This document shows positions 25,261-33,912 of a stretch of 64,000 bases of DNA, piece after piece (positions within the stretch are counted from its first letter, which is position 1; each line of letters begins with the position of its first letter). Under the pieces are notes generated by a model that saw only the letters and a program-made list of their open reading frames with translations, was not told the DNA's origin and did not search any database. Location: positions 8,938,017 to 9,002,016 of the forward strand of contig NZ_JQML01000001.1 in the NCBI RefSeq assembly GCF_000744705.1, written 5' to 3'. Origin of the DNA: Streptacidiphilus albus JL83. Its GTDB lineage: Bacteria > Actinomycetota > Actinomycetes > Streptomycetales > Streptomycetaceae. The position numbers and the translations under genes are program-made.

Positions 25261-26390
25261 ATGCTCGACACGTCAACGGCGGACAGAACCAGACCGCCGG
25301 CGCCCGAGACGCCTCGGCCGCCGGCCACGGAGCTGGTCCCCATCAGTTCACTGGTCGCATCGGACTCCCCCCGGACCGCCGGAGGGAGTACGGAGCACGC
25401 AGAGATGCTGGCCGAGGCGCCGGCTCCGCTGCCACCGATCGTCGTCCACCGACCGACCATGCGGATCGTCGACGGCGTGCACCGACTGCAGGCGGCCGTG
25501 CTGCGGGGCGAGGAGTCCATCGAGGTCCGGTACGTGGACGGCTCGGCCGAGGACGCCTTCGTCCTGGCCGTGCGGCTCAACGCCGAACACGGCATGCCGC
25601 TGTCGCGCCAGGACCGGGTCGCTGCGGCCGAACGCATCATCAGCAGCCATGCCCACTGGTCGGACCGGCGCATCGCCGAGGTGACCGGTCTGTCTCCGGT
25701 CACCGTCTCCGGGGTCCGGAAGAACTCCACCACCCAGGTCGAGCAGCTGCACGCCCGCACCGGACGCGACGGGCGCTCCCGGCCGGTCAACAGCGCCGCC
25801 GGCCGCCGCCGCGCGGTCCAGGTCATCGCCGCACGTCCGGACGCCTCGCTGCGCGAGATCGCGCAGGAGGCGGGGATCGCCCCGGCAACCGCCCGGGACG
25901 TCCGCCGGCGCATCAGCGAGGGCAAGGACCCGGTCCCGGCCAAGCTGCGCGAGGCCGCCGCGTCGGCCGAGGAGCCGACGGGCGGGCGCAGGGCGGACGA
26001 CCGGGGCCGGCGCAGCAGGCCGGCCGCGGCGACCGAGCACGGACGGAGCCGGTCATGCTCTCGGGCGCCGGACAGTTCGCGAACCTGCGCAAGGATCCCG
26101 CCCTGCGCTTCTCCGAGGCGGGCCGGGCGCTGCTGCAACTGCTCGCGACCAACGCCCTCGACGACGAGAAGTGGCGTTGGCTGATGAGCGCGGTCCCGGC
26201 GCACCGCTACGCGGACATCGCCCGGGCCGCCAGGCAGTGCGGCGAGCGCTGGCTGAGCTTCGCGGAGGGGCTGGAGCGCGGAAGCGGCATGCGATCGAGC
26301 CGGTCCTCCTGGGCGGCCCAGCCGGACGGCGTCCAGCTGCGTGCCGTGACGAACGACCAGGTCGAGAGCGTGCGCCGGCGCGCACTCTGA
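25261..26390 (+). pseudogene. StrR-like ParB/HTH regulator, apparent frameshift
   Basis: The N-terminal part (about 300 codons) is a ParB-like domain (VPISSLVASDSPR, PPIVVHRPTMRIVDGVHR, ED-FVLAVRLNAEHG) plus HTH (RIAEVTGLSPVTVSGVRK; IAQEAGIAPATARDV), the layout of StrR/NovG pathway activators. The conserved C-terminal segment (FANLRKDPALRFSEAGRALL...WLMSAVPAHRY) continues in another frame from about 26030 to 26390. One ORF stops at 26184; the other has an internal ATG at 26055. Family members are single proteins, so a one-base indel between about 25960 and 26040 is inferred. Start ATG 25261 follows GAGGAGGCGCTG; an ATG at 25243 is in frame. It may be a genuine lesion or a sequencing error. 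Confidence 0.7.
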
Positions 26391-26487
26391 CACCGCGTCC
26401 GCTCCCCGCACCCCGAGCCGCCGCCAGGCCCGGGGCCGCAGGGGCGCGGACGCGGCGGCCCGCCCGGCCCCGGGCGGGGGCTCGGGC

Positions 26488-26588
26488 CCCGCCCGGCCCT
26501 TCGTGCTGGGGCTGTTGTCCGGCGTGGAGCGCAAGAACTGCTGGCGGCTGGCCGAAGAGGCCGGACTGAAGAGCCCGGGTCGGATGCA
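26488..26588 (+). mobile_element. Transposase remnant (IS701-like DDE transposase N-terminus)
   Basis: The translation RPFVLGLLSGVERKNCWRLA followed by EEAGLKSPGRMQ closely resembles the N-terminal signature of actinobacterial IS701-type transposases (GLLxGxERKNxWxLAExAG). Similarity stops after GRMQ and no DDE core or terminal inverted repeats are visible, so only a fragment of about 100 bp remains. It sits just past the right-hand regulator, which would suit a cluster boundary. Confidence 0.6.
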
Positions 26589-26675
26589 GGTATCACATCG
26601 GCCCCGCCTGCGGCCTGGTGAGCGGTGGGGGCAGGTATCCGGGCGGTTCAAAGCCCCTTCTGGAATGCAGCCGGC

Positions 26676-27878
26676 TCAGGGCGCGTCCAGGAGGTCGAGG
26701 ACAGCTTGGTGGTAGACCGCGTACACCTGGGGCAGCTCGGCCAGGCCGGCACGCTCGTCGATGCCGTGCAGGCCCTCGTAGGGCACGCCGAATCCGGCGG
26801 TAGCCGGAATGCCGCCGTCTTCACCGGCCAGCAGGTTGCCGATGTTCGACGGTCCGGCGACCTTCGCGCGCACCGCCAGGCCCATCGCGTTCGCCGCAGC
26901 GATCAAGGCAGCCGCAGGCTGTTCGTCGGGCCGCAGTTGGAACGCGGGCCAACAGGCGACCGGGGTCACCACGGTGGGTGCAGGTCCTGGGAGTTCGGCG
27001 TCGAGTTCGGCGGCGGCCTTGCTGACCAGGGTGGCGGCGGCCTCGGCATCGAAGCCGGGCGTGGTGCGCACGTCCACGTTCAGCTCACACCGGTCTGCAG
27101 TGACGGAGAATCCCTCGCCGGCCCGGATGGCGGTGACGCTCAGCTTGGCCGGCAGCGGGAAGGCCACCCTCTCGCCCGGCAGGCCCGGCAGGCCCGCCTG
27201 GTCCAGCAACTGGACCAGGCGGGCGGCGCGGGAGATCGCGCTGACCACCGTGCGACTGGATCCGGAGTGCCCGGCCGGGGCGTGCACCGAGACCACCGCC
27301 CGCCACAGGCCGCGCCCGCCGACGACGACCTCGTCCAACCCGGGATAGCCGATCATCACCCCGGCCGGGCGCTGGGCGCTCGGATCGGCGAGGTAGGCGC
27401 GAGCGCCGCCGAAGCCGCCGGTGTGCTCGTCCACGTCCAGCAGCACCGCCAGGCCACCCTTCAAACTGCCGGCGTTACTGAGCAGGTCAGCGGCGATGTG
27501 ACAGAACACGGAGGCGGCCAGCTTCGAGTCGGCTGCGCCTCTGCCCCTCAGCCACCCTTCGGTCACGTCGCCGATCGTGGGCGGGAAGGACCAGGCTCTC
27601 TCGTCGCCGAAGGGCGCGGTGTCGAGGCAGGCGTCGAGGGTCCACCACGGGCCGGGTCGGCCACCGGTGATCTCGACGAGCAGGCCGACGAGCTGCCCCG
27701 CTTCATCGTGCAGACGCCGGTGCGGCAGCGAACGACCAGTCAGCCAGGACTCCAGGACGGCCAGGACGGGCCCGTAGCCGTCGATCCCGCCGCGGCTCGG
27801 CCGCTGGATCAGCTCCCGGGCCAGCTGGACGACCGAATCCACCTGCTCGGCGGCCCGGGCCACCAGGTTGTTCCTCAC
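26676..27878 (-). CDS. M20-family metallopeptidase-like hydrolase
   Basis: 400 residues. The M20 layout is recognisable: DACLDTAPFGDE where most members have GHxDxVP, LRGRGAADSKLA (GxGxxDxK), LLDVDEHTGGFGGA where most have DEExGG, the dimerisation domain with SVHAPAGHSG, and a C-terminal GIDERAG. The metal-ligand substitutions may define a subfamily. GTG at 27878 is preceded by GAGGAGAAGC, 13 bp after the upstream regulator gene. Expected to cleave an amide or peptide; the substrate is unknown. Co-transcription with a permease suggests use of an imported amino-acid derivative or peptide. Confidence 0.8.
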   Translation of the reverse strand: MRNNLVARAAEQVDSVVQLARELIQRPSRGGIDGYGPVLAVLESWLTGRSLPHRRLHDEAGQLVGLLVEITGGRPGPWWTLDACLDTAPFGDERAWSFPPTIGDVTEGWLRGRGAADSKLAASVFCHIAADLLSNAGSLKGGLAVLLDVDEHTGGFGGARAYLADPSAQRPAGVMIGYPGLDEVVVGGRGLWRAVVSVHAPAGHSGSSRTVVSAISRAARLVQLLDQAGLPGLPGERVAFPLPAKLSVTAIRAGEGFSVTADRCELNVDVRTTPGFDAEAAATLVSKAAAELDAELPGPAPTVVTPVACWPAFQLRPDEQPAAALIAAANAMGLAVRAKVAGPSNIGNLLAGEDGGIPATAGFGVPYEGLHGIDERAGLAELPQVYAVYHQAVLDLLDAP

Positions 27879-27891
27879 GCTTCTCCTCGCC

Positions 27892-28815
27892 TCAGCGTCC
27901 GCCCTGCCGCAGCGGCAGCGCTTGCACGGCCTCCATCGTCCCCACCTGCCGGGCCGACGCGCAGGCTTCCCGGCCATGCTGCACCAGACCCACCGCAGCC
28001 TCACGGCCCAGCAGAACACCGCAGTCGAACCCCTCGGCGCCGTGGAAGCTCGGCAGCGGCACGACAGCACTGCTCTCGGAGGCCACGAAGAACCGCTCCA
28101 TCGCCGACGGCGACTCCACCATGCCAATGTGGAGCGTCTTGACCCCGTTGCGGCGCTCCAGCGGATCACGCAGCTTCAGCAGCCGCACCAGGTGGTCCGT
28201 CAGGGCTCGGTGACGAGGAGGACCGTAGAGCACGCGATAGTGCACCAGGTCCGGCTGCTCGGCCACCACCTTCTCGATGGCGGCGAGATACACCCCCTCC
28301 CGGCTGCGGCTTCCTGTGACCACCAGCTGCTCCCGCGCCCCCGCCACCACTTCGGCCATCGCGGCGACAAGATCGGTGTACCTCGCCAGCACCCGGACGA
28401 CGACCTCGGTCCCCGTCGCCTCCAGCGCGCTGACGCGGTCGAGCCCGTCCTGGTGGGCGAACAGGATTGCCGACGAATGGCCGTACAACGTGCACAGTCC
28501 CGCACGGTTCCTGATCCCGGTGCGCTTCCGGCCGGATTCCCAAGCACTGAGCAGGCTCGCGTCGGTGCCACCGCCCGTGATTTTGTTGAGTTGCTCGGCA
28601 GCCTCCTCCAGCGTCAGATTTCGAGCCAACCGAGCACGTCGCAGTGCCGAGCCTGTGTCTGCAACCCGGACTACTCCTCCCCGGGGGCGGGGGCCTCCGG
28701 TTCCGTGTCGGTGTGCGGCGGCGGGAGCGGGTGGGTCGCCAGGTGCCGGGCCGCGCCGTTCAGCCCCAGGGCGTAGGCGCCGAGGGCGACCACCGCGACC
28801 ACGACGGAGTCCCAC
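27892..28815 (-). CDS. XRE-family HTH regulator, start uncertain
   Basis: An N-terminal HTH (GSALRRARLARNLTLEEAAEQ...SAWESGRK) is followed by about 200 residues with a phospholipase D-like look (LVVTGSRSREGVYLAAIEKV, KTLHIGMVESPSAMERFFV), as in streptomycete regulators whose C-terminal part resembles that domain. The family match begins at about 28660, but no ATG, GTG or TTG is in frame close to it: the only starts are ATG 28815, 144 bp inside the upstream permease gene, or TTG 28629 inside the HTH. A GGGGAGGAG sits at the permease stop, where a start would be expected. A non-standard start or an indel is possible. Confidence 0.65.
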   Translation of the reverse strand: MGLRRGRGGRPRRLRPGAERRGPAPGDPPAPAAAHRHGTGGPRPRGGVVRVADTGSALRRARLARNLTLEEAAEQLNKITGGGTDASLLSAWESGRKRTGIRNRAGLCTLYGHSSAILFAHQDGLDRVSALEATGTEVVVRVLARYTDLVAAMAEVVAGAREQLVVTGSRSREGVYLAAIEKVVAEQPDLVHYRVLYGPPRHRALTDHLVRLLKLRDPLERRNGVKTLHIGMVESPSAMERFFVASESSAVVPLPSFHGAEGFDCGVLLGREAAVGLVQHGREACASARQVGTMEAVQALPLRQGGR

Positions 28816-30293
28816 GGGGCCGGGATGACATGGTGGCCGCCGAAGCTGCCGATCAGCGAGAGCACCAGCAGGGCCACCAGGTAGACCACCAGCCAGGCCC
28901 CGTTGGCCAGGTCGTTGCGGTCCTGGTCGTGCCGGATCTGCTGGTAGACGTACACCAGTACGGCGATCAGCAGCAGCGGCAGGGCGATCCGCAGTTCGTG
29001 CCAGCCGGCCCAGTAGAAGATCAGCGTGGCGATGACGAAGCCCGCCGGCGCCAGGAACCGGGTCCCGTGCACCCAGTTCGCCATCCGCGCCGGGTCGGCG
29101 CGGCGGACCGAGGCCTCGGAGACCAGGCTGACGGAGTAGGCGAACAGCCCCAGCACGCTGGTGGCGGCCACGATGGACTGCCAGTTGCCGAAGGGCAGCA
29201 GGAAGGCCGCACCCACGACGAAGTTCAGCAGCAGGGCCCGGCGCGGCACTCCGGAGCCCTGATGCACGGTCGCGACGGCCTCGGGCAGCAGCCGGTTGCG
29301 GCCCAGCGCGTAGACCTCGCGGCTGGTCTCGGCAGTGAAGACCATCGCCGAGCCGGCCGGTGAGGCGATGGCGTCGCCGTACAGGATCCAGCTCAGCCAG
29401 GTGAGGTTGAGCGAGGTCGCCAACTCGGCGAAGGGGGAGTTGAAGTCGATGCCGTTCCAGCCGTGGATCAGGTCCGCACCGGGCACCGCCCCCAGGAAGG
29501 CCAGCTGCAGGGCGAGGTAGACCACCATGGACAGCAGCAGCGCGGTCAGCACGGCGCGGGGTATGTCCCGGCGCGGGTTCCGGGCCTCGGCGGCCAGGTC
29601 GATCGGCCCCTGGAAGCCGGTGTAGGCGTAGATCACGCCCGCGGTGGCGATGGCGGAGAGCGGGGCGGCATAGCCGTAGGGGGCGAAGCCCCCGTGCCCG
29701 GTCCCGGTGATGTTGCGCGCGTGGAAGCCGGTGGCCAGCAGCATCACCACGGTGAGCGCCGGCACCGCGAACTTGGCGATGGTGATGCCGAGGTTGACGT
29801 GCGCGAACAGCTTGACGCCGAACCAGTTGACGGCGACGAAGACGGCCATGAACCCGAGCCCCAGTAGCACGCCGACCGGGGTCAGCCGGCCGCCGCTGAA
29901 CAGGCCGGGGACGTACTTGCTCATGTACTGGAGCATCGCGGCCGACTCGCTGGGCGGGTTGGTGGCGTAGGCGATCCAGATACCGATGCCCACCAGGGTC
30001 GCCACCAGGCGTCCCGAGGTGTGCAGCGGCCAGCGGACCAGTCCGCCGGCCTCCGGCATGGTGGCGCCCAACTCCACCATGACCAGCGCGATCAGGACCA
30101 GCGCGCCGCCGCCGACCACCCAGGTGATCATCGAGGCGGGGCCGGCCGCGGCGGCGGCGTGCATCGGGCTGAGCAGCCAGCCCGAGCCGATCACCCCGCC
30201 GAAGGCGATGGCGGTGAGTTGCCAGAAACCGAGATGGCGGCGGAACCGGTGCTCCTGCGACGAGGCACGGTCACCGGTGGCGTGGCTTGTCAT
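28671..30293 (-). CDS. APC-family amino-acid permease
   Basis: 540 residues with about 12 transmembrane segments. The first helix carries LTAIAFGGVIGSGWLL, the glycine-rich unwound helix typical of the amino acid-polyamine-organocation superfamily. Helix 6 region GVIYAYTGFQGPIDLAAEARNP also fits. The cytoplasmic N-terminus is polar and the C-terminus is a Pro/Glu-rich tail. It is the first gene of a probable permease-regulator-peptidase operon. The substrate cannot be read from sequence. Confidence 0.9.
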   Translation of the reverse strand: MTSHATGDRASSQEHRFRRHLGFWQLTAIAFGGVIGSGWLLSPMHAAAAAGPASMITWVVGGGALVLIALVMVELGATMPEAGGLVRWPLHTSGRLVATLVGIGIWIAYATNPPSESAAMLQYMSKYVPGLFSGGRLTPVGVLLGLGFMAVFVAVNWFGVKLFAHVNLGITIAKFAVPALTVVMLLATGFHARNITGTGHGGFAPYGYAAPLSAIATAGVIYAYTGFQGPIDLAAEARNPRRDIPRAVLTALLLSMVVYLALQLAFLGAVPGADLIHGWNGIDFNSPFAELATSLNLTWLSWILYGDAIASPAGSAMVFTAETSREVYALGRNRLLPEAVATVHQGSGVPRRALLLNFVVGAAFLLPFGNWQSIVAATSVLGLFAYSVSLVSEASVRRADPARMANWVHGTRFLAPAGFVIATLIFYWAGWHELRIALPLLLIAVLVYVYQQIRHDQDRNDLANGAWLVVYLVALLVLSLIGSFGGHHVIPAPWDSVVVAVVALGAYALGLNGAARHLATHPLPPPHTDTEPEAPAPGEE

Positions 30294-30429
30294 GTACGTC
30301 CACTACCCAGTTCCCGCCCACCCTCACCACCCGTTCGGCCGGGTGCGCACTTCGCCCGTTCGCCCGGCCGTCACCGACCGGTCGCCCTGCTTCCACTCAC
30401 CGGACAGCAGCAGTCGGACAGCTGACGGA

Positions 30430-30576
30430 TCAGCGGCTGACGCAGTTGTTCCCGAAGCCGGGCGCCAGGCCGCCGAGGCCGTCCAGCGACCCGCAGGCAG
30501 CGGCGCCGGTGGCGCAGGCGAACGCGATGCCGCACAGGGCGGCGGTGACGAGCAGGACGTTACGGGCATAGCTCAC
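30430..30576 (-). CDS. Mini-chaplin-like secreted peptide
   Basis: 48 residues from a GTG at 30576 with AAGGGAAACC upstream. Residues 1-26 are a Sec signal peptide (VSYARNVLLVTAALCGIAFA...), and the mature part is about 22 residues, beginning ACGSLDGLGGL and ending PGFGNNCVSR. The spacing of the two cysteines and the G-L-L/L-N/A-P-x-FGN-x-C-V pattern match the C-terminal half of the chaplin domain; the N-terminal half (GNSGN...IQVP) is missing. Chaplins are amyloid-forming surface proteins of aerial hyphae. Alternative: an unrelated secreted disulfide peptide. Confidence 0.6.
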   Translation of the reverse strand: MSYARNVLLVTAALCGIAFACATGAAACGSLDGLGGLAPGFGNNCVSR

Positions 30577-30705
30577 GGCAGGGTTTCCCTTTCGGACGGT
30601 CGAGACTGCCCTGTACAACGCGGGCACCCGCACACCCGCCACCCCCACCCGCGAGAACCACTCCTTTGGCCCACACCGCCGACTCCGTGCGGCCCTGCTG
30701 GAGAC

Positions 30706-32169
30706 TCAGGCCCGCGGAACCCCGGCAGCTGCAAATCCGCCGATCTCCTGCTCCAGCAGTTCGGCCAGCCGCAGCGGGGTGCGGTCCTCGAACATCGGGC
30801 CGACGATCTGCACCCCCACCGGCAGACCCTCGGGGGACCGGCCCGTCGGTACGGCGGTGGCGGGCAGGCCGGGCATGGTGGGCAGACCGGCCCAGACGAG
30901 CTGGTCGAAGTACGGGTACCCGACGCCGTCGATGTCGATCCGGCGCTCCAGCGGATTGGGGTTGTGGTCGTGCGGGAACGCGGGAGTGGGCGTGACCGGA
31001 CACACCACGGCGTCGAACCCGGCGAAGAGCTGCCGCCAGCGGTGGCGGTGGAGTTCGCGGCCGTTGTTCACCGCGATCCAGTCGAGGTGGCTGAGCACCA
31101 TGCCGCGCAGCCGCGCCGCGTCGAGGCTCCGGTCGTCCGGGCCGAGGGCGGCCGCGCGGGTCCGCAGCTGCTCCTGCGCCTCGACGGGAAAGTGTGCGGT
31201 GGAGCCGGAGAACAGCAGTTGGGTGTAGATCGAAGCGGCTTCGACCAGATCGGGCAGCAGCGGACTGTGCCGTTCAACGCGGGCGCCGCCGGCGGCAAGC
31301 GCGTCGGCGACCCGGTCCACACCCGCCCGCACGGCGGCCCCGGTCGGAATGAGCGGATGCTCGTCGAGGACCAGGACCCGGAAGTCCCTTAGCCGCTGGT
31401 GGCGCGCCGGCGGCAGGTTCAAGGCGTACGCCACGCCGTGCGTCAGCGGGTCCGGTCCGGCCATGACGTCCAGCAGCAAGGTGAGGTCGCGGGCGCTGCG
31501 CGCCATCGGGCCGACGACCGCGAGGTCGAGGTCGACCGGCAGCGCCGGGGCGTGCGGCGGGACCATGCCCCGGTTCGCGGCAAGGCCGAGTGACGGCTTG
31601 TGGGCGTAGACACCGCAGAAGTGTGCCGGGGTGCGCAGCGAACCGGCGATGTCGGAGCCGATGGACAGCGCGCCGAATCCGGACGCCAGGGCCGCCGCCG
31701 AGCCGCCGGAGGACCCACCCGAGGTGCGGGCGGGGTCCCACGGGTTGGTGGTGGTCCCGTAGATCTCGTTGAAGCTCTGGATGTCCTGCAGTCCCAAGGG
31801 CACGTTGGTCTTGCCGAGGATCACCGCGCCCGCGCCCCGGAGCCGCGCCACCTGCACCGCGTCCTCGGCCGGCCGGTGGTCCCGGTGCTGCGGCATGCCC
31901 CAGGTCGTGGGCAGCCCGGCGACGTCGTAGCACTCCTTGACCGTCACCGGAATGCCGAGCAGCGGCCGGTCCTCACCACGGGCCCGCGCCCGGTCGGCGG
32001 CGCGCGCGGCGGCCCGGGCCCGGTCGAAGTCCGGCACGCAGATCGCGTTGACCGTCCTGTCGTCCCGTTCGATCCGGGCGATGGCCTCGTCGGTCAGTTC
32101 CGCCGAGGACACCTCACCGGCCCGCAGGGCAGCCACGAGTCGTTCTGCTGTCTGAAAGCTCAGTTCCAT
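30706..32169 (-). CDS. Amidase-signature hydrolase
   Basis: 487 residues. The Ser-cisSer-Lys triad region is visible: lysine in GIPVTVKECYD, the glycine/serine block TSGGSSGGSAAALASGFG, and the nucleophile serine in IGSDIAGSLR. Such enzymes hydrolyse carboxamides, amino-acid amides or Glu-tRNA amides; the absence of gatB/gatC nearby argues for a free amidase. Start ATG at 32169; a longer in-frame extension has no family match. Monocistronic by appearance. Confidence 0.9.
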   Translation of the reverse strand: MELSFQTAERLVAALRAGEVSSAELTDEAIARIERDDRTVNAICVPDFDRARAAARAADRARARGEDRPLLGIPVTVKECYDVAGLPTTWGMPQHRDHRPAEDAVQVARLRGAGAVILGKTNVPLGLQDIQSFNEIYGTTTNPWDPARTSGGSSGGSAAALASGFGALSIGSDIAGSLRTPAHFCGVYAHKPSLGLAANRGMVPPHAPALPVDLDLAVVGPMARSARDLTLLLDVMAGPDPLTHGVAYALNLPPARHQRLRDFRVLVLDEHPLIPTGAAVRAGVDRVADALAAGGARVERHSPLLPDLVEAASIYTQLLFSGSTAHFPVEAQEQLRTRAAALGPDDRSLDAARLRGMVLSHLDWIAVNNGRELHRHRWRQLFAGFDAVVCPVTPTPAFPHDHNPNPLERRIDIDGVGYPYFDQLVWAGLPTMPGLPATAVPTGRSPEGLPVGVQIVGPMFEDRTPLRLAELLEQEIGGFAAAGVPRA

Positions 32170-32363
32170 GGGACGGACCGTACGGGGCCCGCGAACCAGC
32201 CACGAAATGCCTTTCCGCGCAATGGAATCGAGGGGACGGACCGAAGCCCGCGCCGTCGCCGGCAATGTCGCGGTTCTGTACCGGGCTGCTCCGGGATTGA
32301 GGGCTTCCGCTGTGTCCGGTGCAGGATGTGCCGGAGTCGGATGATCACGGAGACGGGGACAGG

Positions 32364-33185
32364 ATGCACACTCGGAGCGCCGAGGACAGCGACGGAAGCG
32401 GACCGCTGCTGCGGCCCGCCTGCTGGCTGATGGTGGTGTTCACCGTCCTGTTGACCGGTGTCGCCCTGCTGCTGGCCGTTGCCACGGAGTTCCTCCTGTG
32501 GGTGCAGGATCCGGCCGACACCGGGCACTACGGCCTCTACCTCCACACCTCGAACTGGTGGGCCGTCGTCCTGGGGCTCTCCGGGATCCTCTGTGTGTGG
32601 CTCCGGAGGCGGGAGCGGAGGTGGGGGCGCTCCGTGTGGATCCTGATCGCCTGTGATCTGGGCATGCTGCTCGCGGTCCTCTGGCCGGTCCAACTGCTGC
32701 TCGGGGGAGTGGCGTTCGCGGCACGGGGCGTGCCCTGGAGGGGACGGCGATGGTGGCACGGGGCGGTCGCGCTGGCCGGGGCCGGTGCGGCCGTCGCCGG
32801 GTCGCTGTGGGGATACACCGGGTACGAGGCCGACCAGCCGTGGCGCGGAGCGCCGACCAATCTGGTGTTCACCGGGATCTGGCGCAGCGGGGACGGCGGG
32901 ACGCTCCGCCTGGACCGGGACGGCCGATTCACCACCCACGGGGCGGATCCGATGGGCGTCGCCGTCGGTGACTGGCCGGACAGACTGACGAACGCCGAGG
33001 GAACCTGGGCGGTGGGCATCGGTGCGGAGGGAAACCTGCTGATCGACCTCACCCCGACCGGTGACGGGCTCGACGGCGCCGACCCGGTGCACCTGTGGCT
33101 CGCCGGGGCCCGGGTGCCGTCGTCCCTCATCGCCGAGAACGACGCGTCCGTCTTCGACGACGCGATGCCCGGATTCCATCGTTGA
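32364..33185 (+). CDS. Membrane protein of unknown function
   Basis: 273 residues from ATG 32364 (an ATG at 32319 is also possible). Two hydrophobic helices in residues 15-75 (LMVVFTVLLTGVALLLAVATE; WWAVVLGLSGILCVWL), two more near 90-150, then a soluble C-terminal half of about 120 residues (LVFTGIWRSGDGGTLRLDRDG...). This looks like a small beta-rich domain that reports or binds at the outer face. I do not recognise the family. It is divergent from the amidase, with about 195 bp between. Confidence 0.6.
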   Translation: MHTRSAEDSDGSGPLLRPACWLMVVFTVLLTGVALLLAVATEFLLWVQDPADTGHYGLYLHTSNWWAVVLGLSGILCVWLRRRERRWGRSVWILIACDLGMLLAVLWPVQLLLGGVAFAARGVPWRGRRWWHGAVALAGAGAAVAGSLWGYTGYEADQPWRGAPTNLVFTGIWRSGDGGTLRLDRDGRFTTHGADPMGVAVGDWPDRLTNAEGTWAVGIGAEGNLLIDLTPTGDGLDGADPVHLWLAGARVPSSLIAENDASVFDDAMPGFHR

Positions 33186-33382
33186 GCCGACCCGGCAACC
33201 GGTCCTCCACCGGGTCCGGCGAACGTGTGCGAAAGAAGAAGATTCGTGTGGAACCGGGTGGTGGGAAGTGACGTCTCATCCTTTGCACAGCGAGCACACA
33301 CTGCCGAGGCACGGTGTTCGGCCGGGGGGATATGAAGCCGGCGGTGCATTCGTCAACATCTGAGCCATTGAGGGGTACCGTC

Positions 33383-33781
33383 ATGCGTTTCTCCACCCGA
33401 TTCACCCGTATCGCCACGGCCGGTGCGCTGGCCGCCGGAATCTGCCTGGGCACCGCCGGTATGGCGTCGGCGGCCGTGCCCGCCGTCTCCAGCCACCAGG
33501 CGGTCGCCCACGCCTCGATCAGCGCCCACGCCAACCGGACCTCGGTGGGCGCCTGGCAGCAGCTGGTCATCTCCGGCAGCACCGCCCACATCACGGCCGG
33601 GACCCGCCTGACGCTGCAGCAGCTGCACGGCCGTACCTGGGTCTCGCTGCCGGCGGTCACCACCGTCACCCGCAGCGGCGCCTTCACGCTGCGCGCCGAG
33701 CTGGGCCTGAAGGGCGCCGAGCAGCTCCGCCTCGTCGGCGCCGGCGTGGTCTCCAACACCCTCACCGTGACGGTGCGCTGA
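33383..33781 (+). CDS. Small secreted Ig-like protein
   Basis: 132 residues. A Sec signal peptide (MRFSTRFTRIATAGALAAG with cleavage after MASAA) is followed by one domain of about 90 residues with alternating hydrophobic strands (ISAHANRTSVGAWQQLVISG, TRLTLQQL, GAFTLRAEL, NTLTVTVR), the look of an Ig-like or bacterial surface domain. The ATG is preceded by GAGGGGTACCGTC. No catalytic motif. Function unknown; three inverted repeats follow its stop. Confidence 0.65.
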   Translation: MRFSTRFTRIATAGALAAGICLGTAGMASAAVPAVSSHQAVAHASISAHANRTSVGAWQQLVISGSTAHITAGTRLTLQQLHGRTWVSLPAVTTVTRSGAFTLRAELGLKGAEQLRLVGAGVVSNTLTVTVR

Positions 33782-33790
33782 CCGGACGCG

Positions 33791-33828
33791 GAAGTGATCA
33801 CTGAAGGGATCGCTTCAAGGATCACTTC
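33791..33828 (+). terminator. Hairpin 1 after the secreted protein gene
   Basis: GAAGTGATC / GATCACTTC arms enclose a second pair, TGAAG / CTTCA, with the 6-nt loop ggatcg. It sits 9 bp after the stop of the secreted protein gene and is the most likely terminator. Confidence 0.7.
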
Positions 33829-33852
33829 TCCAGCAGTACGAGCACGAATGGT

Positions 33853-33905
33853 GTGGATCGACGGGAATTCTCACTCCTGCCACGACGGCGTGACCGTCGA
33901 TCCAC
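33853..33905. repeat. Inverted repeat 2
   Basis: GTGGATCGACGG (33853-33864) and CCGTCGATCCAC (33894-33905) are perfect 12-bp arms separated by 29 bp. It is part of a series of three inverted repeats between the convergent secreted-protein and VOC genes. Confidence 0.65.
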
Positions 33906-33912
33906 CGTCCAC

